Program-made: the position numbers and the translations under genes
Part shown: piece after piece, positions 26,746 through 35,143 of the stretch
Position numbering within the stretch: position 1 is the first letter of the stretch
Layout: each line of letters begins with the position of its first letter
The notes under the pieces: model-generated
Seen by the model: the letters and a program-made list of their open reading frames with translations, nothing else
What the model was told of the DNA's origin: nothing
Database searches by the model: none
NCBI GenBank assembly: GCA_017633255.1
Contig: JAGBPS010000039.1
Location: 1-64,000 of the forward strand
Source: Bacteroidales bacterium
Lineage (GTDB): Bacteria; Bacteroidota; Bacteroidia; Bacteroidales; WCHB1-69
Direction of reading: 5' to 3'
Length of the DNA: 64,000 nt

Positions 26746-28275
26746 TTAATTTTGCGAAGGCAAAGATACGGAAAAAACCTCATCCTTAAACAATGCTACC
26801 CGATTGAGTACGGGGCAGGCCAGGGATTCATCAATGCAGATACGGACAGCCTTGGTAGTACACATGGGCAACAGAACTATCCGTTTGTAGCCGATAGTGG
26901 TTTCGGTGGCTACAGTCCGCCATTTGCCGTCGGACAACATAATATCGACATGGAACTTTGAGACTCGTTGTCCCAAGGGGATGTACTCCTGAAGCATTAG
27001 ACGGTTAAAACTCACGGGCTGGTCGAAGCTCAACACCACCTGAGCCGAAGTCACGCTGTCGTCCACGGTCCAATAGGAATGATAAGATGTGTCTAACAGA
27101 TTGGCTGCCCCATAGGCTTGCACGTTTGCTGAAAGTGAAGTCTTTTGAGTTCGATTTTTCAAATTCTGAGTTATCGGATTTTTCTCGCCCCTGATATGGG
27201 TAGCCTTGATTTCCGACGCATTTTGCGCCAAATCTTGAGCAAAAACCGACTGCAAAGCAGCGGCAAATTCCATGAGGCGGGCAGAGTCCTCCGCGGCAAT
27301 CAGTCCCCGCGGGTCAGGCGGCACATTCAGCAGCAATAAGCCATTGCGGCCTACACTCTGATAGTAGATACGCATGAGTTCCTCCACGCTCTTGGGATGC
27401 TCGCTATCACGATAGAACCAGCCAGAGCGAATAGAGACATCCACTTCGGCCGGAATCCAATATTGTCCCTGTCGGTTGCCTACAGTTAGCGTATCCTGAG
27501 GAGGAGCTCCGGCACCGGGGGTAAAGCCATCGGTATTGAGCAGCGACCAGCAGGTACAGCCTGCCCTGCCCTCTTCATTGCCCACCCAACGGCAACCAGG
27601 ACCCACATCGCTGAAGATAAGTGCCTGCGGCTGCAATTGATGTACAGTATTGTTAAACAGCGGCCAGTCATATACTTGTCGTCTACCATTGGGCCCCTCA
27701 CCACAAGCCCCGTCAAACCACTGCTCGAATATCTCGCCATATTGCGTCAGCGCAGATTCCAACGTTTTTCTGAAAGTCTCATTATAGGCTGGTGTGCCAT
27801 ACGTGGGTGCGTTTCTGTCCCAAGGAGAAATGTATATGCCAAAACGCACACCCTCATGGCGGCAAGCATCGTACAATTCCTTCAGCACATCCCCCTCTCC
27901 GTTGCGCCAAGTGCTCTGCGCCACGGTATGCTCGCTTTCCGGATTCGGCCAGAGGCAGAAACCATCATGATGCTTGGCGGTGAGAATGATTCCTTTGAAA
28001 CCAGCGGCTCTGGCAATCTTTGTCCATTGGCGACAATCCAACTGAGTGGGGTTGAAGATATCTTCCACCTCAGTACCGTCGCCCCACTCTTTTCCCGTGA
28101 AGGTGTTAGGTCCGAAATGGCAGAACATGTTCATCTCCATGCGCTGCCACTGCAGTTGCGCCTCAGTGGGAACGGGACCGTACGGAGCTGGCGGTGGCAC
28201 CAATTTGTCCTTTTGTTGGCAGGAGGCTACTAGCAAAAGCAGCAAAAAATAAATAAATTTGAGAGAACTCTTCAT
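26746..28275 (-). CDS. GH29 alpha-L-fucosidase, lipoprotein
   Basis: 509 residues with a lipoprotein signal (hydrophobic 7-16, lipobox LVASC, Cys19), so it is anchored in the envelope. GH29 features: MNMFCHFGPNTFTGKEWGDG, GIILTAKHHDGFCLWP with the conserved His pair, and EQWFDGACGEG, where the Asp is the expected catalytic nucleophile. The C-terminal 150 residues look like a beta-sandwich (F5/8-type) with NLLDTSYHSYWTVDD. GH29 retaining enzymes remove alpha-L-fucose from host mucin or milk glycans. It is a single gene with a strong -7 box on the minus strand. Confidence 0.93.
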   Translation of the reverse strand: MKSSLKFIYFLLLLLVASCQQKDKLVPPPAPYGPVPTEAQLQWQRMEMNMFCHFGPNTFTGKEWGDGTEVEDIFNPTQLDCRQWTKIARAAGFKGIILTAKHHDGFCLWPNPESEHTVAQSTWRNGEGDVLKELYDACRHEGVRFGIYISPWDRNAPTYGTPAYNETFRKTLESALTQYGEIFEQWFDGACGEGPNGRRQVYDWPLFNNTVHQLQPQALIFSDVGPGCRWVGNEEGRAGCTCWSLLNTDGFTPGAGAPPQDTLTVGNRQGQYWIPAEVDVSIRSGWFYRDSEHPKSVEELMRIYYQSVGRNGLLLLNVPPDPRGLIAAEDSARLMEFAAALQSVFAQDLAQNASEIKATHIRGEKNPITQNLKNRTQKTSLSANVQAYGAANLLDTSYHSYWTVDDSVTSAQVVLSFDQPVSFNRLMLQEYIPLGQRVSKFHVDIMLSDGKWRTVATETTIGYKRIVLLPMCTTKAVRICIDESLACPVLNRVALFKDEVFSVSLPSQN

Positions 28276-28294
28276 TGCAATAGCTTTTAGATTG

Positions 28295-28302
28295 CAAAGG
28301 TA
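28295..28302 (-). promoter_or_regulatory. -7 box of the GH29 gene
   Basis: The minus strand reads TACCTTTG, 19 bp before ATG 28275. Confidence 0.65.
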
Positions 28303-28420
28303 GTCATTTTTTTAACATAAAATCCGTATCTATGACATCGCCGCGGGATGGATACCTAACAACTAACCCTAATTCTGTGTAAATAATTCGCAAAAATGAT
28401 AATTATTCAATTTATTTTAT

Positions 28421-28428
28421 TATTTTTG
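28421..28428 (+). promoter_or_regulatory. -7 box of higBA
   Basis: TATTTTTG, 23 bp before ATG 28452. Confidence 0.65.
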
Positions 28429-28451
28429 CATCTTGAAAATGCAATGATACC

Positions 28452-28769
28452 ATGACCATCGAATTTGAAGATAGAGCTTTAGAAGAACTGTATACTGAGG
28501 GTTTTACAAATAACCACAAGTATAAACGCTTGAGCAGAGATATCGTCAAACGATACATTAAAGTGGTGAATTACATTAAAGCCGCAAATCGAGTGGAAGA
28601 GCTTTTTCTTATCAATTCTCTACATTACGAAAAGAAAAAAGGTGATCTTAACGGTATAGAAGCAGTAAGGATAAATGATCAATACAGATTATTCTTTCAT
28701 AGTTCACCTGATAAGAATGGTATCATTGTTCACGCATTATTAATTGAAATTTCAAAACACTATGAATAA
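28452..28769 (+). CDS. higB: HigB-like toxin (RelE/ParE superfamily)
   Basis: 105 residues. It begins IEFEDRALEELYTEG, contains LHYEKKKGDLNGIEAVRINDQYRLFF and ends with IVHALLIEISKHYE, the pattern of the plasmid-maintenance killer (HigB) branch. HigB toxins cut mRNA on the ribosome. The toxin gene comes first and overlaps the antitoxin gene by 8 bp, the usual hig order. Confidence 0.93.
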   Translation: MTIEFEDRALEELYTEGFTNNHKYKRLSRDIVKRYIKVVNYIKAANRVEELFLINSLHYEKKKGDLNGIEAVRINDQYRLFFHSSPDKNGIIVHALLIEISKHYE

Positions 28770-29130
28770 GAAAAAACAAATAATCCCAGCCTTTGCAACT
28801 CATCCCGGTGAATTAATCAAGGACGAGTTGGTTGAACGGAAAATGACCCAAAAAGAACTCGCTGAGCTAACTGGAATCAAGCCCTCCATTTTAAGTGAAA
28901 CCATCAATGGCAAACGTTCCATATCTCTTAACGTAGCTGTCGCCCTGGAAAAAGCAATCGGTATTCCAACCCAATACTGGATGAATCTTCAAACACAGTA
29001 CAACATTGATTCAGCCAAGATTGCCGAAAAAGATAATCAGCATGAGACCATCGCCGTGACCATACCCGTAAGCGACCGGAATTTATTACGTGACTTAGCC
29101 TATAAATTCGGATGGGCTTGTGTGTTATAA
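28762..29130 (+). CDS. higA: HigA-like antitoxin (XRE-type HTH)
   Basis: 122 residues from ATG 28762, which overlaps the toxin stop. The frame is open further to a TTG at 28744, but the coupled ATG is preferred. The opening HPGELIKDELVERKMTQKELAELTGIKPSILSETINGKRSI is the HigA/VapI helix-turn-helix, followed by ALEKAIGIPTQYWMNLQTQYN. It neutralises HigB and most likely represses the operon promoter at 28421. Confidence 0.94.
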   Translation: MNKKKQIIPAFATHPGELIKDELVERKMTQKELAELTGIKPSILSETINGKRSISLNVAVALEKAIGIPTQYWMNLQTQYNIDSAKIAEKDNQHETIAVTIPVSDRNLLRDLAYKFGWACVL

Positions 29131-29148
29131 CCAAAACTGACAGATACT

Positions 29149-29790
29149 ATGGCAGACAATTATTTGGAAAACAGATATGACGAGCTTTTCGGCTCGGGAC
29201 GGAAGAAAACCGTGGTGAAACATGTGGGACAGTCGTTAGACACCCTGCTGAAGAAAAACCGCAGCTACCGCGGTTACGACAAAAACACCAAGGTTAACAT
29301 GGAGCAACTGAAAAAAATCGTGGCGGTGAACCCCCTGCTTCCCTCGGGGCGAAACCAGCAAGCCCTGCGTTTCAAGCTGGTAACCCATGACACAGGAGCG
29401 GAAAAGGTACTAGCCAATATCAAATTAGGCGGCGCACTTCCTGAACTGCACCTGCCTTTTGAGGGCACCGAACCCGAAGCCTTCATCATCATCTGCGGCA
29501 TCACTCCTGAAAATAAAATTTTGGACATCGACTTGGGCATTTCCGCCCAAAGCATGTTACTCAAAGCCGTGGAGATGGGGCTGAACGGTATTATGATCGG
29601 TGCATTCAACAAGGAAAATATCAAGCAAGAATTCAACCTGCCATACGAGCCTCTGCTCATTCTCGCCATCGGCAAAGGTGCGGAAAACATCCGCCTGGTG
29701 GAAATAAATGAGGAAGAAAGTCACAAATACTATCGGCAGGACGGGGTTCATTTTGTGCCGAAAGTGAAACTTGAACAATTGATTCTATAA
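29149..29790 (+). CDS. Nitroreductase-family protein
   Basis: 213 residues. KKNRSYRGYDKNTKVNMEQLKKIVAVNPLLPSGRNQQALRF is the N-terminal FMN-binding block (R-S-x-R then P-S-x-x-N), and DLGISAQSMLLKAVEMGLNGIMIGAF the second. LLILAIGKG then closes the fold. Such flavoproteins reduce nitro groups, quinones or related compounds with NAD(P)H; the natural substrate is unknown. It starts 18 bp after higA and could share its transcript. Confidence 0.9.
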   Translation: MADNYLENRYDELFGSGRKKTVVKHVGQSLDTLLKKNRSYRGYDKNTKVNMEQLKKIVAVNPLLPSGRNQQALRFKLVTHDTGAEKVLANIKLGGALPELHLPFEGTEPEAFIIICGITPENKILDIDLGISAQSMLLKAVEMGLNGIMIGAFNKENIKQEFNLPYEPLLILAIGKGAENIRLVEINEEESHKYYRQDGVHFVPKVKLEQLIL

Positions 29791-29810
29791 TTTCAATCTG
29801 ACTAAAAACA

Positions 29811-29840
29811 AAAAAGCACCTGCTTGATTATCAGGTGCTT
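29811..29840 (-). terminator. Terminator of tRNA-Val
   Basis: On the minus strand stem AAGCACCTG/CAGGTGCTT is followed by TTTTTTGTTTTT, directly after the tRNA. Confidence 0.85.
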
Positions 29841-29843
29841 GCG

Positions 29844-29918
29844 TGATCTGTACTGGATTTGAACCAGTGACCTCTTGCCTGTCAAGCAAGCGCTCTAAAC
29901 CAACTGAGCTAACAGATC
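29844..29918 (-). tRNA. tRNA-Val(GAC)
   Basis: On the minus strand: acceptor GATCTGT/ACAGATC, D-arm GCTC...GAGC, anticodon stem CTTGC/GCAAG with loop TTGACAG (anticodon GAC), variable loop AGGTC, T-arm ACTGG-TTCAAAT-CCAGT, discriminator A, no encoded CCA. All stems pair. GAC reads the valine codons GUC/GUU. It has its own -7 box upstream and terminator downstream. Confidence 0.95.
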
Positions 29919-29931
29919 GTAAAATCGGCGG

Positions 29932-29939
29932 CAAAAATA
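29932..29939 (-). promoter_or_regulatory. -7 box of tRNA-Val
   Basis: The minus strand reads TATTTTTG, 14 bp before the first tRNA base. Confidence 0.65.
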
Positions 29940-29968
29940 CGGAATTTTTTCGAATAAAAAGCAGTTTT

Positions 29969-30271
29969 ATGAAAAAAGTGAAAATCACGGCCATCCGCAA
30001 AGTATGGTATCAGGATTTATCAGCAAAATACGAAAACCCCATTGAGCACAGCTGCGACATTGAGGAAGGGCAAATTTTCGTCTCCTGCGAAGGACAAAAA
30101 CCCGAAGGCCTGTGCGACAGCGCCTGGGAAAGTATGCAAACTTTCGTGAAAGAATTGGCCAATGGCGGCGGCAATTTTTTTGACGGCTGGATGAAGAACC
30201 CTCATTCCGCCATGATTTCCTGCAACGACGGCTTCCGCCCCGTGAGTTTTTTGCTGGAAACAATGGAGTAG
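29969..30271 (+). CDS. TIGR04076-family protein
   Basis: 100 residues from ATG 29969. The open frame extends upstream through the antisense of the tRNA, which is rejected. The sequence KKVKITAIRKVWYQDLSAKY, then EEGQIFVSCEGQKPEGLCDSAWESMQTFV and SCNDGFRPVSFLLE, is the TIGR04076 pattern, with conserved Cys in EGLCDSAW and the terminal C-x-D-G-x-R-P-V-x-F block. Function of the family is not known. Confidence 0.85.
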   Translation: MKKVKITAIRKVWYQDLSAKYENPIEHSCDIEEGQIFVSCEGQKPEGLCDSAWESMQTFVKELANGGGNFFDGWMKNPHSAMISCNDGFRPVSFLLETME

Positions 30272-30295
30272 AGACGAGATTAATCGCATCTCTAC
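30268..30295. repeat. 28-bp palindrome of the GTAGAGACG family, copy 1
   Basis: The arms GTAGAGACGAGATT and AATCGCATCTCTAC pair except at two positions. It has the same length and arms as the perfect copy at 59216. It overlaps the stop of the TIGR04076 gene. Confidence 0.75.
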
Positions 30296-30338
30296 AATAA
30301 AATTTCATAAGACAACGTTTAATTCAAGAAAATTGTGT

Positions 30339-30346
30339 AACTTTGC
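30339..30346 (+). promoter_or_regulatory. -7 box of rfbB
   Basis: TAACTTTG, 50 bp before ATG 30397. Confidence 0.6.
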
Positions 30347-30396
30347 AAAAAGTTTCTTTGAACAAACGGAATCGTTCTTCAATAGATTTATATAGC

Positions 30397-31449
30397 ATGA
30401 AAAAAATTTTAATCACAGGAGGAGCCGGATTTATCGGTTCACACGTAGTGCGCTTGTTTGTCAACAAATACCCGCATTATGACATTTATAATTTGGATGC
30501 TTTGACCTACGCCGGCAACCTGGAAAACCTGACCGACGTCGATCAGAAACCCAACTATCATTTCATCAAAGGCAACATCGTGGATGCCGATTTTATCCAG
30601 AAAATCTTCGAAGAACACCAATTCGACGGAGTCATCCACCTGGCTGCCGAGTCACATGTGGACCGCTCCATCGAGAACCCCATGGAGTTCATCTTCACCA
30701 ATGTGGTGGGTACGGTAAACCTGTTGAACGCCGCCCGCAAAATATGGAAAGACAACTCCGATCGGAAGCGTTTCTACCATATTTCCACCGATGAGGTGTA
30801 CGGCACACTAGGCGAAACCGGTTCATTCAAGGAAACCACCCCGTACAGTCCGCATAGTCCCTACTCAGCCGCCAAGGCCAGCTCAGACCATTTTGTGCGC
30901 GCTTATCACGACACCTACGGACTGCCGACCGTGATCTCCAACTGCTCGAACAACTACGGCCCCAACCAGTTCCCTGAAAAGCTGTTGCCACTGTTCATCA
31001 ACAATATCAAGCACAGCAAGCCGCTTCCGGTTTATGGCAAAGGCATCAATGTAAGAGACTGGTTGTACGTGGAGGACCACGCCAGCGCTATCGACACTAT
31101 TTTCCACTTCGGCAAAGATGGCGAGACCTATAACATCGGCGGTAACAATGAATGGCGCAACATCGATATCATCAAGAAGCTGATTGAAATTGTGGATGCC
31201 AAGTTGGGCCGTCCCGAAGGCACATCATTGTCGCTGATTACCTACGTTACAGACCGTGCCGGCCACGACCTGCGCTATGCCATCGACGCCACCAAACTCA
31301 AAACAGAGCTGGGTTGGGAGCCGAAAATCAAGTTCACCGAAGGCTTCGAGAAGACTGTGGACTGGTATCTGGCCAACGAAGAATGGCTGGACCACGTGAC
31401 CTCAGGGGCATACGTGGATTACTATCACAAAATGTATGACAACCGATAA
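30397..31449 (+). CDS. rfbB: dTDP-glucose 4,6-dehydratase
   Basis: 350 residues from ATG 30397 (the in-frame ATG at 30343 lies on the -7 box). Rossmann motif ITGGAGFIGSH at residues 5-15, catalytic-type STDEVYG near residue 130, SPYSAAKASSDH with the Tyr-x-x-x-Lys pair near 160, and NCSNNYGPNQFPEKLLPLFI, all as in RfbB/RmlB. The enzyme makes dTDP-4-keto-6-deoxyglucose for rhamnose and other deoxysugars of surface polysaccharide. The other rml genes are not in this window; purA follows after 40 bp. Confidence 0.96.
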   Translation: MKKILITGGAGFIGSHVVRLFVNKYPHYDIYNLDALTYAGNLENLTDVDQKPNYHFIKGNIVDADFIQKIFEEHQFDGVIHLAAESHVDRSIENPMEFIFTNVVGTVNLLNAARKIWKDNSDRKRFYHISTDEVYGTLGETGSFKETTPYSPHSPYSAAKASSDHFVRAYHDTYGLPTVISNCSNNYGPNQFPEKLLPLFINNIKHSKPLPVYGKGINVRDWLYVEDHASAIDTIFHFGKDGETYNIGGNNEWRNIDIIKKLIEIVDAKLGRPEGTSLSLITYVTDRAGHDLRYAIDATKLKTELGWEPKIKFTEGFEKTVDWYLANEEWLDHVTSGAYVDYYHKMYDNR

Positions 31450-31489
31450 TTTTTTCAACACACAAATCTCAAACATATTTTAGACGATA

Positions 31490-32758
31490 ATGAAATGTGA
31501 CATTTTATTAGGATTGCAATGGGGAGACGAAGGCAAGGGCAAAGTAGTGGATGTGATGACTCCCCGTTATGATGTGATTGCCCGTTTCCAAGGCGGCCCC
31601 AATGCCGGCCATTCCTTGGAATTCAACGGTATCAAACATGTTTTGCACATCATTCCTTCCGGAATTTTCCACAAAGACAAAACCAATATCATCGGCAACG
31701 GCGTTGTCATCGACCCCTGTATTTTCGAGGAAGAAATCAACGCTTTGGTCAAAATGGGTCTGGATCCCGTTTCCAACCTGCTGATTTCCAAAAAGGCACA
31801 TCTGATTCTGCCCACCCATAGGTTGTTGGATGCTGCCCAGGAAGCCAAGAAAGGCAAGAACAAAATCGGCTCGACGCTGAAAGGCATCGGCCCAACCTAT
31901 ACCGACAAAACCGCCCGCCACGGACTGCGTGTCATCGACATCCTGTCACCGGATTTCACCAGCAGATACAACGCACTGGTATCCAACCACAAAGACATGC
32001 TGAAAATGTACGAGTTCGATTATACGGAGGTGCTGCCCAAAATGGAACTGAATTTCTTCGAAGCTTTAAACTGCTTGAAAAAATTCAGATTCATTGACAA
32101 CGAATACGAAGTCAGCGAATATCTTGACAACCGCAAGAGTGTGTTGGCAGAATGCGCACAAGGAACGCTTCTGGACTTGGAATTCGGCAGCTATCCTTTT
32201 GTCACCTCCTCCAACACGATAGCCGCAGGTGCTTTCACCGGCTTGGGTCTGGCCCCCAGCAAAGTGGGCAAGGTTATCGGTATCGTCAAGGCCTACTGCA
32301 CCCGCGTGGGCAGTGGTCCATTCCCCACAGAACTGTTTGATGCCACCGGTGAGCAATTGCGCACCCAGGGCAACGAATTCGGCGCTACCACTGGCCGTCC
32401 CCGCCGCTGCGGTTGGCTGGACTTGGTAGCACTGAAATATGCTATCATGGTGAATGGCGTTACTGAGATCGCCCTCACCAAAGCCGATGTGATGTCCAAT
32501 TTCGAGACCATCAACATCTGCACGGCCTACAAAATCAACGGTGAAATCACCACCCGCTTCCCCAGCGAGAGCGATGCGGAAATAGAGCCGGTGCTCACCC
32601 CGTTCAAAGGCTGGCAACAGGATATCAGTCAGGCGAAAACCTACGACGAACTGCCTCCCGAATTCAAAATGTATATACAATATATTGAAAAAGAGACGGG
32701 CACAAAGGTTTCCATCGTTTCGGTTGGACCAGACCGGGAGGCGACGATATTCAGGTAA
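31490..32758 (+). CDS. purA: Adenylosuccinate synthetase
   Basis: 422 residues, normal length. GLQWGDEGKGKVVD at residues 7-20 holds the catalytic Asp and P-loop; GPNAGHSLEFNG, IGPTYTDKTARHGLRV, the GRPRRCGW block and FKGWQ follow in order. It joins IMP and aspartate using GTP in the first step to AMP. It lies 40 bp after rfbB and may share its transcript. Confidence 0.97.
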   Translation: MKCDILLGLQWGDEGKGKVVDVMTPRYDVIARFQGGPNAGHSLEFNGIKHVLHIIPSGIFHKDKTNIIGNGVVIDPCIFEEEINALVKMGLDPVSNLLISKKAHLILPTHRLLDAAQEAKKGKNKIGSTLKGIGPTYTDKTARHGLRVIDILSPDFTSRYNALVSNHKDMLKMYEFDYTEVLPKMELNFFEALNCLKKFRFIDNEYEVSEYLDNRKSVLAECAQGTLLDLEFGSYPFVTSSNTIAAGAFTGLGLAPSKVGKVIGIVKAYCTRVGSGPFPTELFDATGEQLRTQGNEFGATTGRPRRCGWLDLVALKYAIMVNGVTEIALTKADVMSNFETINICTAYKINGEITTRFPSESDAEIEPVLTPFKGWQQDISQAKTYDELPPEFKMYIQYIEKETGTKVSIVSVGPDREATIFR

Positions 32759-32802
32759 TTAGCAAATGTGCTAATGAGACAATGTGCTAATGTGCTAATT
32801 AT
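32757..32802 (+). repeat. TAATTTG-type tandem repeat, copy 2
   Basis: A run of ATGTGCTAATGTGCTAAT-type 8-10-bp units directly after purA, related to the runs at 17231, 45191 and 54305. Confidence 0.6.
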
Positions 32803-32831
32803 AAAATAGACAGAATAACTACTGACTAAAT

Positions 32832-33017
32832 ATGCGGAAAAGATCGTTTTTTTTACTAATTTTGGCAATAGCAGTGCTGCTGGTGGGGTGCGCGCCGAAA
32901 GTGGTGGGCAAACGCAAGCATAAAAAAGACCGTAACTGCGGATGCGAAATCATACCAGCACAAAATGATGGTCAAAATGCGATGACCGCATATTTATGCG
33001 AAAATGAGGACAAATAA
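32832..33017 (+). CDS. Small lipoprotein
   Basis: 61 residues. A Lys/Arg start, hydrophobic residues 6-18 and the lipobox LVGC (Cys20) mark a lipoprotein. The mature part is only about 40 residues with a basic patch (GKRKHKKDRNCGCE) and three more cysteines. Such tiny envelope lipoproteins are common in Bacteroidota and have no assigned function. Confidence 0.75.
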   Translation: MRKRSFFLLILAIAVLLVGCAPKVVGKRKHKKDRNCGCEIIPAQNDGQNAMTAYLCENEDK

Positions 33018-33038
33018 AAGCATTTTATCATAACCCTT

Positions 33039-33066
33039 GTGGAGACATTTCATGAAATGTTTCCAT
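33039..33066. repeat. 28-bp palindrome of the GTAGAGACG family, copy 2
   Basis: The core arms TGGAGACATTTCA and TGAAATGTTTCCA pair with one mismatch, and the central TTTCATGAAA equals the copy at 59216. It sits between the small lipoprotein gene and infC. Confidence 0.7.
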
Positions 33067-33126
33067 AGAAAAATAGGGTAAAAAATAAATTTTTCAACAT
33101 TGGGTGCTTCGCATTGAAAAAAAGTG

Positions 33127-33134
33127 TATTTTTG
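33127..33134 (+). promoter_or_regulatory. -7 box of the infC-rpmI-rplT operon
   Basis: TATTTTTG. It lies just after the only GTG of the infC frame (33124), so transcription starts downstream of that codon. Confidence 0.7.
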
Positions 33135-33186
33135 CGCCCAATTTTTTAATACTAAAGTTATTAACCAAAAGGAAGGAGAAAAGCTT

Positions 33187-33753
33187 ATCGCAACGCAAAT
33201 TACAAAACCCGGTCCACGTCGTCCGCTTCCCAACAACAACAAGAAAAAGGAAGCTGCGCACCGTATTAACCAATACATCACCGCACCCATTGTGCGTGTT
33301 GTAGGTGAAAACTTCGAGCCGAAGATTGTCTCTCTCAAAGAGGCTTTGGAATTGGCAGACCAGTTTGAATTGGATTTGGTGGAAATCTCTCCCCAAGCCA
33401 ATCCGCCGGTATGCAAAATCATGGATTACCAGAAATTCCTTTACGAGCAGAAGAAAAAACAGAAAGAGATCAAGCAGAAATCGGCCAAGATTGTCATCAA
33501 GGAAATCCGACTGGGACCCCAGACCGATGACCATGATTTCGAATTCAAATGCAATCATGCCATCCGCTTCCTGAAGGAAGGCTGCAAGGTGAAGGTCGAT
33601 GTGTTTTTCAAAGGCCGTTCCATTGTTTACAAGGACCAAGGTGAGCTTATTCTGCTGAAATTCGCCCAGGCGGTGGAAGAATACGGCAAGCCGGAACAGA
33701 TGCCCAAGCTGGAAGGTAAGCGCATGATCATCGTCATCAATCCGAAAAAATAA
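33187..33753 (+). CDS. infC: Translation initiation factor IF-3, probable non-canonical start codon
   Basis: 188 residues if started at ATC 33187. The frame contains no ATG/GTG/TTG between the -7 box (33127) and the conserved domain, but ATC 33187 follows GGAG (33174-33177) at 9-nt spacing. ATT 33199 is an alternative. Domain 1 begins HRINQYITAPIVRVVG, then SPQANPPVCKIMDYQKFLYEQKKKQK, and domain 2 holds EIRLGPQTDDHDFEFK and GRSIVYKDQGE, all classic IF-3. Rare AUU/AUC-type starts let IF-3 limit its own synthesis in other bacteria; the same logic is likely here. First gene of the IF-3/L35/L20 operon. Confidence 0.93.
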   Translation: MATQITKPGPRRPLPNNNKKKEAAHRINQYITAPIVRVVGENFEPKIVSLKEALELADQFELDLVEISPQANPPVCKIMDYQKFLYEQKKKQKEIKQKSAKIVIKEIRLGPQTDDHDFEFKCNHAIRFLKEGCKVKVDVFFKGRSIVYKDQGELILLKFAQAVEEYGKPEQMPKLEGKRMIIVINPKK

Positions 33754-33799
33754 GAAAATTGCAATTAACTCATAGATATTAACCTTAAAAATCAGAGAA

Positions 33800-33997
33800 A
33801 TGCCAAAAGTAAAAACCAAATCGGCCGCCAAGAAGAGATTCACTCTGACAGGTACCGGTAAAGTAAGAAGACACCACGCTTATCACAGCCACATTCTTAC
33901 TAAAAAAACAACGAAGAGAAAACGTAACCTGGCTTACAGCACCATCGCTGACAAAGTGAACGAACACACCATCAAGGAAATGTTGGGCCAGTGCTAA
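33800..33997 (+). CDS. rpmI: Ribosomal protein bL35
   Basis: 65 residues, very basic: [23 protein letters not shown] and [14 protein letters not shown] are the L35 signature. It sits 46 bp after infC and before rplT, the conserved gene order. Confidence 0.97.
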   Translation: MPKVKTKSAAKKRFTLTGTGKVRRHHAYHSHILTKKTTKRKRNLAYSTIADKVNEHTIKEMLGQC

Positions 33998-34081
33998 GAA
34001 AATTAAATTATTAACTTTACTATCAGCACAAAAAGAGTTTAGACAGCACTAAACCGCTGACGTAAAAAGAAAGGAGACTTT

Positions 34082-34426
34082 ATGCCAAGATCAGTAAATC
34101 ATGTTGCTTCAAGAGCAAGAAGAAAAAAGATTTTGAACCGTACCAAAGGGTACTTCGGAAAGCGTAAAAACGTCTGGACCGTTGCCAAGAACACTTGGGA
34201 AAAAGGACAGCAGTATGCTTACCGCGACAGAAAAGCAAAAAAAGGTGCATTCAGAAGTTTGTGGATCACCCGTATCAACGCGGGCGTTCGCGCATATGGC
34301 CTGTCATACTCAGCATTTATGGGTATGCTTTCAAAGAAGGGCGTTGCCTTGAACCGCAAAGCTCTCGCCGACCTCGCAATGAACCATCCCGAGGCATTCA
34401 AAGCTATTGTTGACTTAGTAAAATAA
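34082..34426 (+). CDS. rplT: Ribosomal protein bL20
   Basis: 114 residues. [31 protein letters not shown] and the C-terminal block [19 protein letters not shown] are L20. It binds 23S rRNA early in 50S assembly and represses its operon in other bacteria. Ends 45 bp before an intrinsic terminator. Confidence 0.97.
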   Translation: MPRSVNHVASRARRKKILNRTKGYFGKRKNVWTVAKNTWEKGQQYAYRDRKAKKGAFRSLWITRINAGVRAYGLSYSAFMGMLSKKGVALNRKALADLAMNHPEAFKAIVDLVK

Positions 34427-34470
34427 GCATCAGCAACAACCATTATTAAGTAATTGAGTTTTTTGCAATA

Positions 34471-34497
34471 AAGGGGCTTTTTCAAGCCCTTTTTTTT
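34471..34497 (+). terminator. Terminator of the infC-rpmI-rplT operon
   Basis: Stem GGGCTT-TTTC-AAGCCC with flanking A/T pairing and a run of eight T, immediately before the ruvA promoter. Confidence 0.9.
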
Positions 34498-34498
34498 G

Positions 34499-34506
34499 TA
34501 CCTTTG
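34499..34506 (+). promoter_or_regulatory. -7 box of ruvA-sprA
   Basis: TACCTTTG, 22 bp before ATG 34529, starting 2 bp after the rplT terminator T-run. Confidence 0.65.
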
Positions 34507-34528
34507 CACCCTCATATTTTGGATAAAA

Positions 34529-35128
34529 ATGATTACAGGAATCAAAGGCAGAATTATCGAGAAAAACCCCGCGTACGTAGTGATAGAGACCGCTGGAGGT
34601 TTGGACTATCTGGTCAACATCTCGCTGGCCACTTACACCAAAATCCGCGAAATGGATGAGGTACGCCTGTTCACCCACTATGTCATCAAAGAGGATGAGC
34701 ACCAACTTTTCGGTTTTTTCGACGAGGAAGAGCGTTCTTTCTTCCGCCTGCTGATTACGGTCAATGGAATCGGAGTCAACACTGCCCGCTTGATTCTCTC
34801 CTCCATGTCGGTACATGAACTGCACAACGCCATCATCACCGAAAACGCCAAAGTATTGCAAGCCATCAAAGGAATCGGAGGCAAAACTGCCCAACGACTC
34901 ATCATCGAACTCAAGGACAAAATCGGCAAAATGGCCCTCAGTGCCTCCCCCGAAACAGAAAAAAAACAGTTCTCAAACAATAATAATACAAATGCTGCGT
35001 TATCAGCATTGGTGTCTTTAGGTTTTCCCAAGAATTCCGCAGAGGCAGTACTTGAAAAAATTATCAAAAATGAAGGATTGGACCTGTCGATTGAGGATCT
35101 TATCAAAAAGGCACTGAAACTGTTATAA
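34529..35128 (+). CDS. ruvA: Holliday junction helicase subunit RuvA
   Basis: 199 residues from ATG 34529 (the earlier in-frame ATG at 34496 overlaps the promoter). MITGIKGRIIEKNPAYVVIETAGGLDYLVNI is the OB-fold start; two helix-hairpin-helix motifs follow (VNGIGVNTARLIL and IKGIGGKTAQRLIIELKDKI), then a UBA-like tail. RuvA tetramers hold Holliday junctions for RuvB-driven branch migration. sprA starts 15 bp downstream, so the two are probably one transcript. Confidence 0.96.
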   Translation: MITGIKGRIIEKNPAYVVIETAGGLDYLVNISLATYTKIREMDEVRLFTHYVIKEDEHQLFGFFDEEERSFFRLLITVNGIGVNTARLILSSMSVHELHNAIITENAKVLQAIKGIGGKTAQRLIIELKDKIGKMALSASPETEKKQFSNNNNTNAALSALVSLGFPKNSAEAVLEKIIKNEGLDLSIEDLIKKALKLL

Positions 35129-35143
35129 AAGTTTGAACGCATA

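Noticed and set aside
26632..26961. 109-residue plus-strand frame at the end of GH29
   Set aside because: It mainly lies antisense to the GH29 C-terminal domain and has no promoter or motif.
29785..30000. 71-residue minus-strand frame over the tRNA
   Set aside because: It is translation of tRNA-Val and its flanks, a well-known false protein pattern (LERLLDRQEVTGSNPV).
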